The translations under genes and the position numbers were made by a program. The notes below the pieces were generated by a model. The model was not told where the DNA came from and did no database searches. It was given only the letters and a program-made list of their open reading frames with translations. Positions 32,025-48,028 of a DNA stretch of 64,000 nucleotides are shown piece after piece. Position 1 is the first letter of the stretch; every line of letters starts with the position of its first letter. The DNA comes from Blepharisma stoltei (lineage: Eukaryota > Ciliophora > Heterotrichea > Heterotrichida > Blepharismidae), in contig CAJZBQ010000011.1 of NCBI GenBank assembly GCA_914767885.1, forward strand, positions 744,001 through 808,000, written 5' to 3'.

Positions 32025-35000
32025 ATGTCAAAAGATTCTAACAACATAGAGGAAAACGAGGATTCGAAACCCCTTGTTAAGTCAAAAGATATCGACTCAA
32101 AAGCTAGCGCAAAGCTTCTTTTTTCTCAAGCAGGGAAGTATGAATGAACTTTAATTGCCATCGGCTTTATTACAATGTTGCTCTTTCGACTTTTTCCAAT
32201 GTATCTATTTTATCTGTTAGGAGAAGTCGTTGAAGCCGTCTATGAGAATCCTGACGATGATGATGAATTTTATGATCAAATGAGAGAAGCTGCTATATGG
32301 ATGATTGTAGGAGGAGTTGCGTGCTTAATGGTAGGCTGGATAGCTGTCATCTGCTTCTTAATAGCAGCTAAAAGTATTTCACTGAAGTGAAGAAGTGTCT
32401 ATTTTCACAGCATTATAAATAAGCCTGTCAAATGGTATGATAGAAATAATCCATCTGAGCTCTCAAGTGCAATTGATATGGACATTGATGCAATTGAACA
32501 AGGGGTTGGGCTGAAGTTTTTCTTGCAGCTACCAATGGCTATTTCATATCCCATGCTGTTTATATTTGCAGGAATTATTAACTTGCAGCTGACCTTGATT
32601 GCCTTAATACCAATCCCACTACAGTTTTTTGCGTTTACAGCTTACGAAAAAGTAACAATTGATTCATCTTTTAACAAACAAGAGAAATACAAGTCAGCGG
32701 GAGGGATTGCTGAGGAAAGTTTTGAAGGAGTCAAAACTATCGCTTCCTGCAATGCGCAGAAACCAAGAACTGAACTTTATCACTCTGAGCTCAAAAACCT
32801 AGCTCCTTCCTTTAAGAACAATTTTTTTTGGGTTTAATCTTAAGGTGGAAATATTTTATTAAAATAAATTATGTTTTGAAGTTTAATAAAATACTTACAA
32901 GCATTTAAAATAATTATTATTAAAATAAAATCTAAAATTAATGCTAAAAATGTAATATCTCTAAAAATTAATTAAATATATCGAAATCATGCCTTAAAAC
33001 TTGCATTTAAATTTGCTTGCTTTTATTATTTTCAAAATAGGCAATTTTCCAATGGCTTTGCTCTCTTAAAAAGGGGGTAAGAGACGAAACAACAAAAATT
33101 GGAGTTTACCAAGGGTTTCTATACAGCATTACAGCAGTCATTTTCTATATGCTTACTGGCATTACATTTTATTTTGGGTCCATTTTCATAAGAGACGACA
33201 GGTATAACTGGACACTTGATGAAGAAATGGAGCGAAAAGACCTTGTGGTCTTGGCCCTCTGCTTTATGATGACATCATTGTATCAAGGGACTTTTGTAAC
33301 TGTAATTACTGTTCTAAATAACGCAAAAGTGGCAGCTGCCAGAGTAGATGAAGTAGTCCAGAGCAATAAAAGATATGGAGGATATTTAAAACCTGAACCA
33401 ATCAAAGGAGACATTGACTTTGAAAATGTTCATTTTAGGTACCCAGCCAAAAAAAGTGTTCCTATCTTAAAAGGAGTTTCTTTTAAAGTCAGAGAAAAAG
33501 AGTCATTAGCCATTGTAGGGCAGACTGGGTCAGGCAAAAGTACAATAATTCAGCTTATTGAAGGGTTTTATTATTGCGAAAAAGGTACAATATTAATTGA
33601 TGGGGTTGATATCAAAAAGTACGATATTTCAGCTTTAAGAGGCTTTGTAGGTTTGGTGAGTCAGGAGCCAATTTTATTTAATACGACGATAAAGGAAAAC
33701 ATCAGAATTGGCAGAATGGACGCCAATGATGAAGAAATAGAGCAAGCGGCAAGAGAAGCTGAAGCAGCGTTTATTGAAGACCTTGAGGATAAATTCGACA
33801 CATATGTAGGGATCAAAGGATCTTTACTTTCTGGAGGCCAAAAGCAAAGGGTTGCTATTGCAAGAGCTTTGCTTAAGAACCCAAGCATTTTACTACTAGA
33901 TGAAGCCACAAGCGCACTAGACGTAAAAACTGAGAAAAAAATCCAAGTCACTCTTGACAAGGTGTCTCAGAACAGAACAACTATTATAGTCGCCCAAAGG
34001 CTAAGCTCAGTCAAAAACGCCAATAAAATTATAGTGATTTCTGAAGGTGTGATTGCTGAAGAAGGAAACCACGAGTCTTTGATCAAGCTAAACGGCCGAT
34101 ATGCCAGATATTGCGAAATCCAGACTAAAACTGAAGAAGTCCTAGAAGAAGAAATCCCTGAAGAAAAAGCCAAATCAGAAAAAGACCAAGACATGATGAG
34201 CTACCAGACCTCAATCTCTAAAAGAGTCAAAGCTGACAAGTCCAAGTACATGAAAGGGATTCAAGTCCAGCTTCTTAAACAGTGGGACTGGATGCTCGTA
34301 GCTGCCATTTGTGTTATTATTGTTGGACTTTGCTATACTTGCATGGGATATGTGTTTGCCGACGATATTGTGACTACTTCAGAAGATGAGGGCGATGAAT
34401 ATCAAGATAATACCTGGGACAATTTGTGGTGGTCTGTTATCATATCTGCAGCTGGTTTTGTGACGATTGTTATTGCATTTAGTGCTCTGGGTAGGACTGC
34501 TGCGTTATTTACAGACGATATCAGAATGAGAGGGATGAACGCAATTCTCTATTATGACCAAAAATTCTTTGACAAGCCAATCAATAACCCTGCATTGCTG
34601 TCTTATACCTTTTCGAAAGACTGTGATAAAATTTCCTCAATTGGAGGCACAGTATTAATTTTCCAGCTACTTACTATTTCAAGTATTGTGTCAGCTGTTA
34701 TATGGACTCTCTGCATAGACTGATTCTATGCTTTAATAGTGATATTCTTTTTTGGTATAATGACAGTGGTGCATTTAGGCGGTGATGTTTTTAGGCAGAA
34801 TGATAAAATGACTCCAGCTCAAACGACCCAGATTGCTTTTGACTGTTTGACAAACATAAAAACAGTGAATTCTTTAAATAAGCAAGACTATTTCCACGTG
34901 AGGTATGTGAATTCTTGTAAAGAGGCCAATAAAGGGATTGTGGTTTCTTATATTCCTGATGCCTTTAGATTTTCATTTAAAATAGCTGTTATATTTTTAG

Positions 35001-35956
35001 TATGGGGATTTTCCTTTTGGACTGGTGCAGCACTCGTAAAAGAGAATCACTTAAGCAGAAACAACTTATGCTATGTTTTCTTTACCATTTTACTTGCAAC
35101 TTACAGTGCAGTTGTGCTTTCATATTTGCCTCAGGATACAGATGAAGGGATTAAAAGTGCTATAAAAATGAATGATATTATTGAGTATGAGCCTGAAGTA
35201 AATGGAGACTCAAAAGATGGAATTACAGACCCGATTTCTGGAAAAGTGGCCTATGAAAAAGTCAGCTTTAAATATGAAGGCAGGCTTAATCCAGTTCTCA
35301 AAAACGTCAGCTTTGAAGTCCTTGCAGGCAAAACACTGGGTATAACTGGTTCAACAGGTTCGGGAAAATCCACCATTGCGCAACTTTTGTTGAGATTTTA
35401 CAACCCAACGTCAGGTCTTATTAGAATTGACGGCGTTTTAATCCAAAATTACAACATTATGCATCTCAGGGAATTCGTTTGTTGGGTTGGCCAAGAGCCT
35501 ATTTTATTCAGAGGCACCATGATGTATAATCTAAGACTCGCAAACCAGCTGGCTACTGAAGAAGAAGCCAGAGAAGCTTTAATTAAAGCTCAAGCAGGCG
35601 ATATCTTGGAAAAATACGGTCTAGATAGTGATGTAGGGCTAAGAGGAAGCAAGCTTAGTGGAGGACAAAAACAAAGAGTTGCTATCGCAAGAGCTCTTGT
35701 TAGGAAACCAAAAATTTTGGTTTTAGATGAAGCTACCAGTGCCTTAGACACTGTTGTAGAGTCAAAACTGCAAGAAGTGCTGAAACAAGAAAAGTTTACA
35801 GTCATTTCTATTGCACACAGACTTAGGACTATTAAGGACTGCGACGAAATCATTGTCCTTGAAAAAGGAATTTTAGTGGAAAAAGGAACTCATGAGGAAC
35901 TGTCAAAGAATACGAGTGGCTATTATTATCAACTTTGCCAGCTATCGACAGCTTAA
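32025..35956 (+). CDS. ABC transporter, ABCB-like full transporter, copy 2 (one IES)
   Basis: 1217 aa after excision of 32802-33079; same domain order and motifs as copy 1, including Gln in place of His in the NBD1 switch loop (VAQRLSSV) and a normal NBD2 (IAHRLRTI). TGA encodes Trp at [19 protein letters not shown] and CIDWFYALI. The TMD loops with [19 protein letters not shown] are the most variable between copies, which may reflect cargo. The C-terminus [11 protein letters not shown] is the same in all three. Confidence 0.94.
32802..33079 (-). mobile_element. MITE-like IES in ABC copy 2, reversed orientation
   Basis: 278 bp between TA repeats. The right end, read inward, gives CCCCCTTTTTAAGAGAGC then AAGCCATTGGAAAATTGCC, the family's left-type terminus, so it lies reversed relative to the insertion at the same TA in copy 1. 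Join: [12 protein letters not shown]. Confidence 0.9.
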
Positions 35957-37867
35957 TTAGATAACATAATTTAATTAATTTTATCCGCCCCATTGAATAA
36001 TGAACAATTCGCTATTTACACCATCAAATTTTTTACTATGAAAATTAAAAATTAATTGAGCTTAAATTATATCAATAGTTTTACTTTACTCATTCTATTT
36101 CAATTTAAATTTTTAGAAAAATTTTGAAATGCTAAGGAAAAAAAAGTATTTTGCGTCAATTATTAAACCAATTAAGATTTTTAAATAAAATAAACTTGAA
36201 TAACTCCTTAAAACATTTCTTCGTCTTAAAAGAGAGAGTAATAGACCTAATTTATATCTAAATCGTAAAAGATTCATATATTCTTAAGAGTTTATAATGC
36301 TTATTCAATTATGAATACATTGCGAAAATAACTCAAAGTCAAAAAATGAACTAACTGGCATAATTAAATATATAAAAAATAAAACTCGAAAATGATAAAA
36401 AGCATATAAATTGAGTAAATAGAAAAATTTACAATGAAGTAAAAGATTAATAATCAATAAATTCTAAGCTTTGATAAATAGCTAAATATATCAGAGCTGC
36501 TTGTATCCATTCGATCTTTTTTAAGCTAGCAATAGTTCTACGTTAATGTTGGATTGCGACCACGCCAGACAGTCAAATCAAGTTAAATCTTGCTGTATAA
36601 ATATGCCGTCCCGCCCTTTCTTTTTTAAGAAATCTGTTTATGAGACAAAAGCTAACAAAATTCAATGTATAACTTTCCAAGCAAATCCCAGATAGCTATT
36701 GATAAAGTTTGAGAATGATGCAACTTTTGGAGACACCATTAGCGCTTTTAAACTGCTGGTGCAGGATGATAGGGACCAGTTACATCTAGCTATATTAAAT
36801 TAAACATAAATTAAATATTTAAAACTTTCATGCTAAATGGCCGGATTATTTTTTTAAAAATTTTCTATTAGCTTAATGGTAATTTTTTAAGAAAAATATA
36901 GGCACTTTATAAACATACAAGGTGACCCAGTGCAATCAGATAGGTGGATTCGAATAGATGGATGCTTGCATATAACCATCATCAAATCCCTGTTTAAATT
37001 AGAAGAAAAATATCTAAAGGGGATTTAAAAAATCTATAGTAAAAATTTCATAATTTAAAGGGGGTTAACTTAGAAAGGATTTCAAAAAAATTCTATATTT
37101 ATGCATTTTGAAGTAAAGACTCAAATAATGCTACTTTTCTCGGTTGCTATCATTTGTCTGCTAAGAAATGAACTTTTTATAAAGCTACCCAACAATTTTA
37201 TCGCATGCCCACTTAAATTTTTATGAATTTTTAGTAATCCTCTCTTAATATTTTTAATAAGGCAATGCAATGCTTACCAGTTTAATGCTAGCTTAAGAGC
37301 TGCCCAGAAATATATAAAAGTATTTTTACAAAATAAAAATTTAAAAACCATCCTCAATATACTTAATAAATCATGGCAAGGAAATTTATTAAAAGTGAAA
37401 GATAATGAGCGTAAAGAGAAAATCGATTTTTGAATTTAGCTTATTGGCAATAATCAATTATTTTATGCATTTGATTTCTATATAATCGTGGATTTGGTGT
37501 ATAACAAATTGAATGAAATTGATATTCATTGTAAGACCTGAGATGAGTATTTGAGAAATATTAAAACTAATTAATTTATCTTTATAAATTAATAAACAAT
37601 AACTAAAATAAATTGATTTAGGCGAATTTAGTTAATAATAAAAATTTTGGTAGTGTATTTTGTATGTTTGAGATTTTTTCTCGATTTTAATAAAATACTC
37701 ACCAATTTTTTACACGAGAAATTGATTATTGGAGGAAGATATAATTGCTAATCATTATCCTTTTCAGACTTTACAACCCTATTGAAAATATTAAATATCT
37801 CCACGCACGGCATTTATCGAAAAGACATTTTGAGATTAGTAATCTATTGAGTTTAAATGATTAATTA
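35957..37867. other. Intergenic between ABC copies 2 and 3
   Basis: No gene. Near 36220-36260 a stretch resembles the spacers at 25600 and 29240 (AGAGAGAGTAATAGA). A GC-richer patch at about 36545-36790 ends in ATTAAATTAAACATAAATTA and may be a decayed SINE-like element, but no target-site duplication was found. Confidence 0.5.
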
Positions 37868-37903
37868 CCATTTATATGCGTTATCGCTGCAAAATTATAA
37901 AAA
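37868..37903 (+). promoter_or_regulatory. Conserved leader of ABC gene 3
   Basis: TATGCGTTATCGCTGCAAA followed by ATTATAAAAA abuts the ATG; see the matching leader of copy 2. Confidence 0.55.
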
Positions 37904-40900
37904 ATGTCTAAAAGTCATAACAATACAGAAGAAGGCGAGGATTCTAAACCACTCGTAAAACCAGACGATATTACCTCAAAAGCTAGCTTAAAGCTTCTTT
38001 TTTCACATGCAAGTAAATGGGAGCTCACCTTGCTTGCCATTGGTTCCTCAATGGTGTTGATTTTTAGACTTTTTGTGATATTTTTGTTTTATCAAATGGG
38101 AGAAGTTGTCGAAGCCGTCTATGATAACCCAGACGACGATGACGAACTTTATGAACAAATGAGAGATGCTGCTATATGGATGCTTATAGGAGGAGTTGTT
38201 AGTTTATTGATAGGCTGGATTGCTGTTATTCTAATCTTAATAGCAGCTAAAGGAATCTCACTGAAGTGGAGAAGTGTCTATTTTCACAGTATTATAAATA
38301 AGCCTGCCAAATGGTATGATAGAAATAATCCATCTGAACTTTCAAGCTCAATTGATATGGATATTGATGCAATTGAGCAAGGGGTTGGGCTGAAGTTTTT
38401 CTTGCAGTTACCAATGGCTATTTCATATTTAGGGCTTTTTATAGGTGCAGCGATTATTAACTTGCAGCTGACTCTAGTTGCCCTAATACCAATCCCACTG
38501 CAGTTTTTAGGTTTCGTAGTTTACGAGAAAGTAACAATTGATTCAACCTTTAATAAACAAGAGAAATATAAGTCAGCAGGAGGGATTGCAGAGGAAAGCT
38601 TTGAAGGGGTCAAAACTATTGCCTCCTGCAATGCGCAGAAGCCAAGAACTGAACTTTATCACTCAGAGCTCGAAACTCTAAAAGAGGAAACCACAAAAAC
38701 TGGAATTTACCAAGGATTTCTATATGCCCTAACAGCCGCAATTTTCTTTATTATGGGTGGCACTATCTTTTATTTTGGGTCCATTTTCATAAGAGACGAC
38801 AGGTATAATTGGACACTTGACGAACAAATGGAGCGCAAAGACGTCGTGGTCGTGTCCCTCTGTTTTATGATGACAGCCTTTTATCAAGGAACTTTTGTAA
38901 CTGTGATCAATGTACTTAGTAATGCAAAAGTGGCAGCTGCCAGAGTAGATGAAGTAGTACAGAGCAATAAAAGATATGGTGGATATTTAAAGCCTGAATC
39001 AATCAAAGGAGATATTGACTTTGAAAATGTTCATTTCAGATACCCAACTAAAAAAGATGTCCCTATCTTAAAAGGAGTTTCTTTTAAAGTCAGAGAAAAA
39101 GAGTCGTTAGCTATTGTAGGGGAGACTGGGTCAGGCAAGAGTACAATAATTCAGCTTATTGAAGGGTTTTATTATTGCGAAAAAGGGACAGTATTGATTG
39201 ATGGGGTTGATATCAAAAAATATGATATTTCAGCTTTAAGAGAGTTTGTAGGTTTAGTTAGCCAGGAGCCGATTTTATTTAATACGACGATAAAGGAAAA
39301 CATCAGAATTGGCAGAATGGACGCGACTGATGAAGAAATTGAGAATGCGGCAAGAGAAGCTGAAGCAGCATTTATTGAAGACCTTGAGAATAAATTCGAC
39401 ACATATGTAGGAATCAAAGGTTCTTTACTGTCTGGAGGCCAAAAGCAAAGAGTTGCTATTGCAAGAGCTTTGCTTAAGAACCCAAGCATTTTGCTACTAG
39501 ATGAAGCCACAAGCGCATTAGACGTAAAAACCGAGAAAAAAATCCAAGTGACCCTTGACAAAGTCTCTCAAAACAGAACAACCATCATTGTCGCCCAAAG
39601 GCTAAGCTCAGTCAAAAACGCCAATAAAATCATAGTGATTTCTGAAGGAGTGATTGCTGAAGAAGGAAACCACGAGTCCTTAATCAAGCTAAACGGCCGA
39701 TATGCCAGATATTGCGAAATTCAAACTAAAACTGAAGAAGTCCTAGAAGAAGAAATCCCTGAAGAAAAAGCCAAATCAGAAAAAGACCAAGACGTGATGA
39801 GCTACCAGACCTCAATCTCGCAAAGAGTTAAAGCTGACAAGTCCAAGTACATGAAAGGGATTCAAGTCCAGCTTCTTAAGCAATGGGACTGAATGCTTGT
39901 AGCTGCTATTGGCGTTATTATAGCTGGACTTTGCTATCCTTGCATGGGATATTTCTATGGAGATGATGTTATAGTTACTGCAGAAGATGAGGGGGATGAA
40001 TATCAAGATAATACCTGGGAAAATATGTGGGGGACTATAGTCCTAGCTGTAATAGTTTTTGTGACTATTGTTATTTCTTTTAGTGCACTAGGTAGGACTG
40101 CTGCATTATTTACAGACGATATCAGAATGAGAGGGATGAACGCTATTCTCTATTATGACCAAAAATTCTTTGACAAGCCAATCAATAACCCTGCATTGCT
40201 GTCTTATACCTTTTCGAAAGACTGCGATAAAATTTCCTCAATTGGTGGCGCAGTCTTGATTTTCCAGCTGCTTACCATTTCAAGCCTTATATTAGCCATT
40301 GTATGGGTCATCTGCATAGACTGGGAATATGGTTTAATATCGGTAGGCCTTTTCTCAGCAATGGTTGTGGTGAATATGGGCGGTGACGTTTTTAGGCAGA
40401 ATGATAAAATGACTCCAGCTCAAACAACTCACATTGCTTTTGACTGTTTAACAAACATAAAAACTGTGAGTTCCTTAAATAAACAAGACTATTTCCACGT
40501 CAGATACGTGAATTCTTGCAGAGATGCCAATAAAGAGATTGTGGCTTCTTATATTCCTGATGCTTTTAGATTTGCGTTTAAAATATCTGTGATATTTTTA
40601 GTTTGGGGATTTGCCTTTTGGATTGGTGGGGCAAGAGTTAAAGAAAATCATTTAAGTAGGGACAACTTGGTTCATATTTTCTTTATTACGTTGCTTTCTA
40701 CTTATAGTGCTGTTGTGCTTTCGTATTTACCTCAAGATACAGATGCAGCGATTAAAAGTGCTATTAAAATGAGCGATATTATTGAGTATTCTTATAATAA
40801 ACATATTTTGTAAACAAAAAGGCATTTTATAATTATTTTTAATAAGAAGTCAGGCCAAATCTTAAAAATAAATAGTAAATTATGAATAAAAAAGTATATG

Positions 40901-42029
40901 AGCCAGAAGTCAATGGAGACTCAAGAGATGGAATTACAGACCCGATTTCTGGAAAGGTGACCTATGAAAAAGTCAGCTTTAAGTATGAGGGCAGGCTTAA
41001 TCCCGTCCTCAAAAACGTCAGCTTTGAAGTCCTTGCAGGCAAAACACTTGGTATAACTGGCTCAACAGGCTCAGGAAAATCCACCATTGCGCAACTTTTG
41101 TTGAGATTTTACAACCCAACGTCAGGCAATATCAGAATTGACGACATCTCAATCCAAGATTACAATATTAGACATCTAAGGGAATATGTCTGTTGGGTTG
41201 GCCAAGAGCCTATTTTATTTAGAGGAACCATGATGTATAATCTAAGACTTGCCAATCAACTAGCTACTGAAGAAGAAGCTAGAGAATCTTTAATTAAAGC
41301 TCAAGCAGGCGATATCTTATTCGCCCCTCTATTAATGAGCAAAACCATTGAAAATAATATTTTTTGGGAAAAAAATTCATGAGGAATAGTAAACGTCATT
41401 TTTACAATTTTGAACAAAAACAATATAAATTAAAAATAGTGTATGCAAAAATATTGCTCGCTCACTTGGTGGAGTTAGAAAAATATGGTCTAGACAGTGA
41501 TGTAGGCCTAAGAGGAAGTAAGCTGAGTGGGGGACAAAAACAAAGAGTTGCTATTGCTAGAGCTCTTATTAGGAAGCCAAAAATTTTGGTTTTAGACGAA
41601 GCTACCAGTGCCTTAGACACTGTTGTAGAGTCAAAACTGCAAGAAGTGCTGAAACAAGAAAAGTTTACAGTCATTTCTATTGCACACAGACTTAGGACTA
41701 TTAAAGACTGCGACGAAATCATTGTGATTGAAAAAGGAATTTTACTCCTCCTCAATGAGCCAACAAAATCATTGAAAAAATCATTATTTTTTTGAGAAAA
41801 GAAAACTGTGTAGGTAAACAAAAAGAATTTTTAAATTATATGTAATTGAGATTATTAGTGTAAAATTATATATAATTTATTTTGTAAAAAAATTAAACCC
41901 TCTTTGCGCGAACAAAATTTATTTGCTTGCTTCAGGCGGGGAGAATTAGTAGAAAAAGGGACTCATGAGGAGTTGTCAAAGAATACAAGTGGCTACTACT
42001 ATCAGCTATGTCAATTATCGACAGCTTAA
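37904..42029 (+). CDS. ABC transporter, ABCB-like full transporter, copy 3 (three IESs)
   Basis: 1217 aa after excisions at 40789-40898, 41320-41477 and 41745-41948. Walker A of NBD1 is GETGSGKST; the other motifs equal those of copies 1 and 2, again with VAQRLSSV. One TGA at 39891 encodes the Trp in [10 protein letters not shown], where copies 1 and 2 use TGG. NBD2 is broken by two MITE-like IESs: after QAGDIL and within [14 protein letters not shown]. The first half is uninterrupted. Probably the product of local duplication; cargo unknown. Confidence 0.94.
40789..40898. other. IES before NBD2, ABC copy 3 (110 bp)
   Basis: Same codon position as the 111-bp IES of copy 1, same start TTCTTATA and weakly alignable interior; absent from copy 2. 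Confidence 0.92.
41320..41477. mobile_element. Short MITE-like IES in NBD2, ABC copy 3
   Basis: 158 bp; left TTCGCCCCTCTATTAATGAGC then AACCATTGAAAA (decayed), right GCTCGCTCACTTGGTGGAG. TTA at both ends. Join: [15 protein letters not shown]. Confidence 0.92.
41745..41948. mobile_element. MITE-like IES near the C-terminus, ABC copy 3
   Basis: 204 bp; left CTCCTCCTCAATGAGCC, right GCTTCAGGCGGGGAGAAT. TTA at both ends. Join: [14 protein letters not shown], as in copy 2. Confidence 0.93.
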
Positions 42030-42749
42030 TTAGATAACATAATGAATATTTTTCAATTATTTTGATTAGCACTGTCATATTAGTGCTAGTAAGCTTGATT
42101 AATTGTATTAGTTTCTGAGTAAACACACTTATTATAGGTGATTAGTATGTGTGTTGACTATTTTAGAAAATAATATATAAAGAATTTAAATTGCTTTTGT
42201 TAATATCAAAAATTAGATATCGATTTAATTAGACAATGTTTATAAATTATGATTATCTTCCTTTTTTTAAGAGAATTGGTTACTAAAATTATAAAATTTT
42301 GAAGAGGTAGAAAAATTTATTATAGCTAGATTTACTTAATTTTTTTCTGTCGCATTTATAATAAATATTCAGCTGCCATTAGATCCGTACTTTTTGATAA
42401 GAAGACATTTATTGTAAGGAAATTTTCCATAATTTTTTCTGCCAGATATTTGACCGAAAATAATTATTAATTTTTAAAATCTCACAAAACAAAAAAACAT
42501 ATCTTCCAAGTGACTCTCGCATAAGCTAAAAATACACATCAAAAAACATCCACCATAATATTTCTTATTAAAAATCCCCACTTATAAAATTAAATAATTT
42601 AATATATATTATTAGATTCAATTATCATTTCCAAGAAGCAGATTCACTTTTTTCAACTTTTTATGATATATTAAACAAAAAAATGTTTCAATTAATTTTT
42701 TATTCAAAAGAATTGTTGAGAATGACTAAAAATTACGAATAATTATAGT
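42030..42749. other. Intergenic between ABC copy 3 and beta-tubulin
   Basis: AT-rich 3' flanks of two convergent genes. Nothing else recognised. Confidence 0.5.
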
Positions 42750-46244
<3,495 letters not shown>

Positions 46245-46633
46245 CCCCCCCCCCCCTCCGTGAGCGAACAAAACCATTAGAAAAATCGCCATTTTTTGAC
46301 CAAAAACCCACCCTCCGTGAGTGAACAAAAATTTTTTTAATAGAAAAAAATTTAATGAAAAAAAAATTTTGATATATAAGTGATAATTAGTATAATGAAA
46401 TCTAGAGCTAATTCTGTTTAATTTTAAACAAATTGCGTTTTAAAACATAAATTTTGCAAATTAAATTAATATTTGCTTCCCAATTTTTGCAAATTAGGAT
46501 TTTTTTTTTTAAATTTCGAAAAAAATATTTTTTTATAAAATTTATATATAAATTTTTTTAAAACAAAAAATTAACCCCCCTCCGTGAGCGAACAAATTTT
46601 TTTGTTCGCTCACGGAGGGGGGGGGGGGAGTTA
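46245..46633. mobile_element. Full-length MITE-like element, intergenic
   Basis: TTA at both ends. Outer termini C11TCCGTGAGCGAACAAAA; an inner pair CCACCCTCCGTGAGTGAACA lies about 60 bp inside the left end, and the right end forms a hairpin of CCTCCGTGAGCG with CGCTCACGGAGG. 389 bp. One of the least decayed copies in the window. Confidence 0.95.
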
Positions 46634-46718
46634 GCATTCTATTGAGATCTAATTAAGTTAGGTGCTTCACAGTTTTTTTAATATTTTCAAAGTCACCATT
46701 AAATATTCGATTTTTCTA

Positions 46719-47541
46719 ACTCCCCCCCCTCCGTGAGTGAACAAAACCATTAGAAAAATCCCCTATTTTTTGCCCAAAAACCCACCTTCCGTGAGTGACA
46801 CAAAAATTTTTTTAATAGAAAAATGTTTTATGGAAAAAAAAAAATTTTATATATACTAATTGACCAAGAATAGCCCACTAAGGAGCCATTCTTGGTCTGC
46901 CAGAAAAAAATTTGACAAAAGATCCCTTATCTGCCATTACCACTGAGTTTTGGTGTTTCCAAATTTTTTGGGCAAGCCAAATGCAATAAAAAAAAATTGT
47001 CCTTTTGCGATGATGCATTTGGCTTGTCAAAAAAATTTGACAACAACAAAACTCAGTGGTAATGGCAGAAAAGATCCTAATCTGTCATTACCACTGAGTT
47101 TTGGTGTTTCCAAATTTTTTTGACAAGCCAAATGCATCATCGCAAAAGAACAATTTTTTTATTGCATTTGGCTTGCCCAAAAAATTTTGAAAACACCAAA
47201 ACTCAGTGGTAATGGCAGATTAGGATCTTTTTGTCAAAATTTTTTCTGGCAGACCAAGAATGGCTCCATAGTGGGCTATTCTTGGTCAATTAGTATATAA
47301 ATGATAATTAGTATAATGAAATCTAGAGCTAATTCTGTTTAATTTTAAACGAATTGCTTTTTTAAAACATAAATTTTATAAATTAAATTAATATTTGCTT
47401 TCCAATTTTTGCGAATTAGGTTTTTATTAAATTTCGAAAAAAAAATTTTTTATAAAATTTATATATAAATTTTTAAAAAAAAACATTAACCCCCCTCCAT
47501 GAGTGAACAAAATTTTTTTGTTCACTCACGGAGGGGGGGGG
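46719..47541. mobile_element. MITE-like element carrying a nested palindromic element
   Basis: Left end ACTCCCCCCCCTCCGTGAG after TA; right end TTCACTCACGGAGGGG without the expected flanking TTA (GGGGAAAGGAAC follows). The core resumes on both sides of the insert at 46854-47297. Intergenic. Confidence 0.85.
46854..47297. mobile_element. Nested palindrome-of-palindromes element
   Basis: Ends TACTAATTGACCAAGAATAG and its reverse complement, flanked by TA. The interior has two halves, about 46931-47069 and 47087-47218; each is itself an inverted repeat with ends CTGCCATTACCACTGAG and CTCAGTGGTAATGGCAG, and the second half is nearly the reverse complement of the first. No coding frame. Confidence 0.88.
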
Positions 47542-48028
47542 AAAGGAACTGCTTTTAAGCCTGCGCTGTATATATTTAAGCTTTAAGCTTAAGAACTAAT
47601 ATGATTGCTTGATAATTATTGCCAAGATATTAGGAGTATGAGAAGTCGATTCCTTTTAAACTTTGGAAAACTCTTATATGGGATCGCTGATATTTGCCAA
47701 GCGTAACTTAACTTTGACATTTACTTTTGATGTATATATAGTGAATACTTGTCAGGGGGTTGAAACAAATATGCTGGCTTGACTTAAGAACTCTAAATCT
47801 TTATTATTAGAGAAATGCAACTTTGCAATGTCCGATTTTCGTGATAAATCGATATTTGATAACAAATTATAACGTTCATGATAGCTCATTTTTAATATTA
47901 GCAATCTTTATTCTATAAATAGAGATTTTATAATTTTTATACAATATCTCTATTATGATAATTTTAATTTTGATAAATTCTATCATCTAGATATCTAGAA
48001 ACAGAAATAAAATTTATTTCATCTAGAT
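47542..48028. other. Upstream region of the WWE-like gene
   Basis: AT-rich; the ATG at 48029 follows AAATTTATTTCATCTAGAT. Nothing else recognised. Confidence 0.5.

Noticed and set aside
36545-36790. Ninth SINE-like element between ABC copies 2 and 3
   Set aside because: GC-richer with an A-rich end, but no target-site duplication and no AAAATGG start found.
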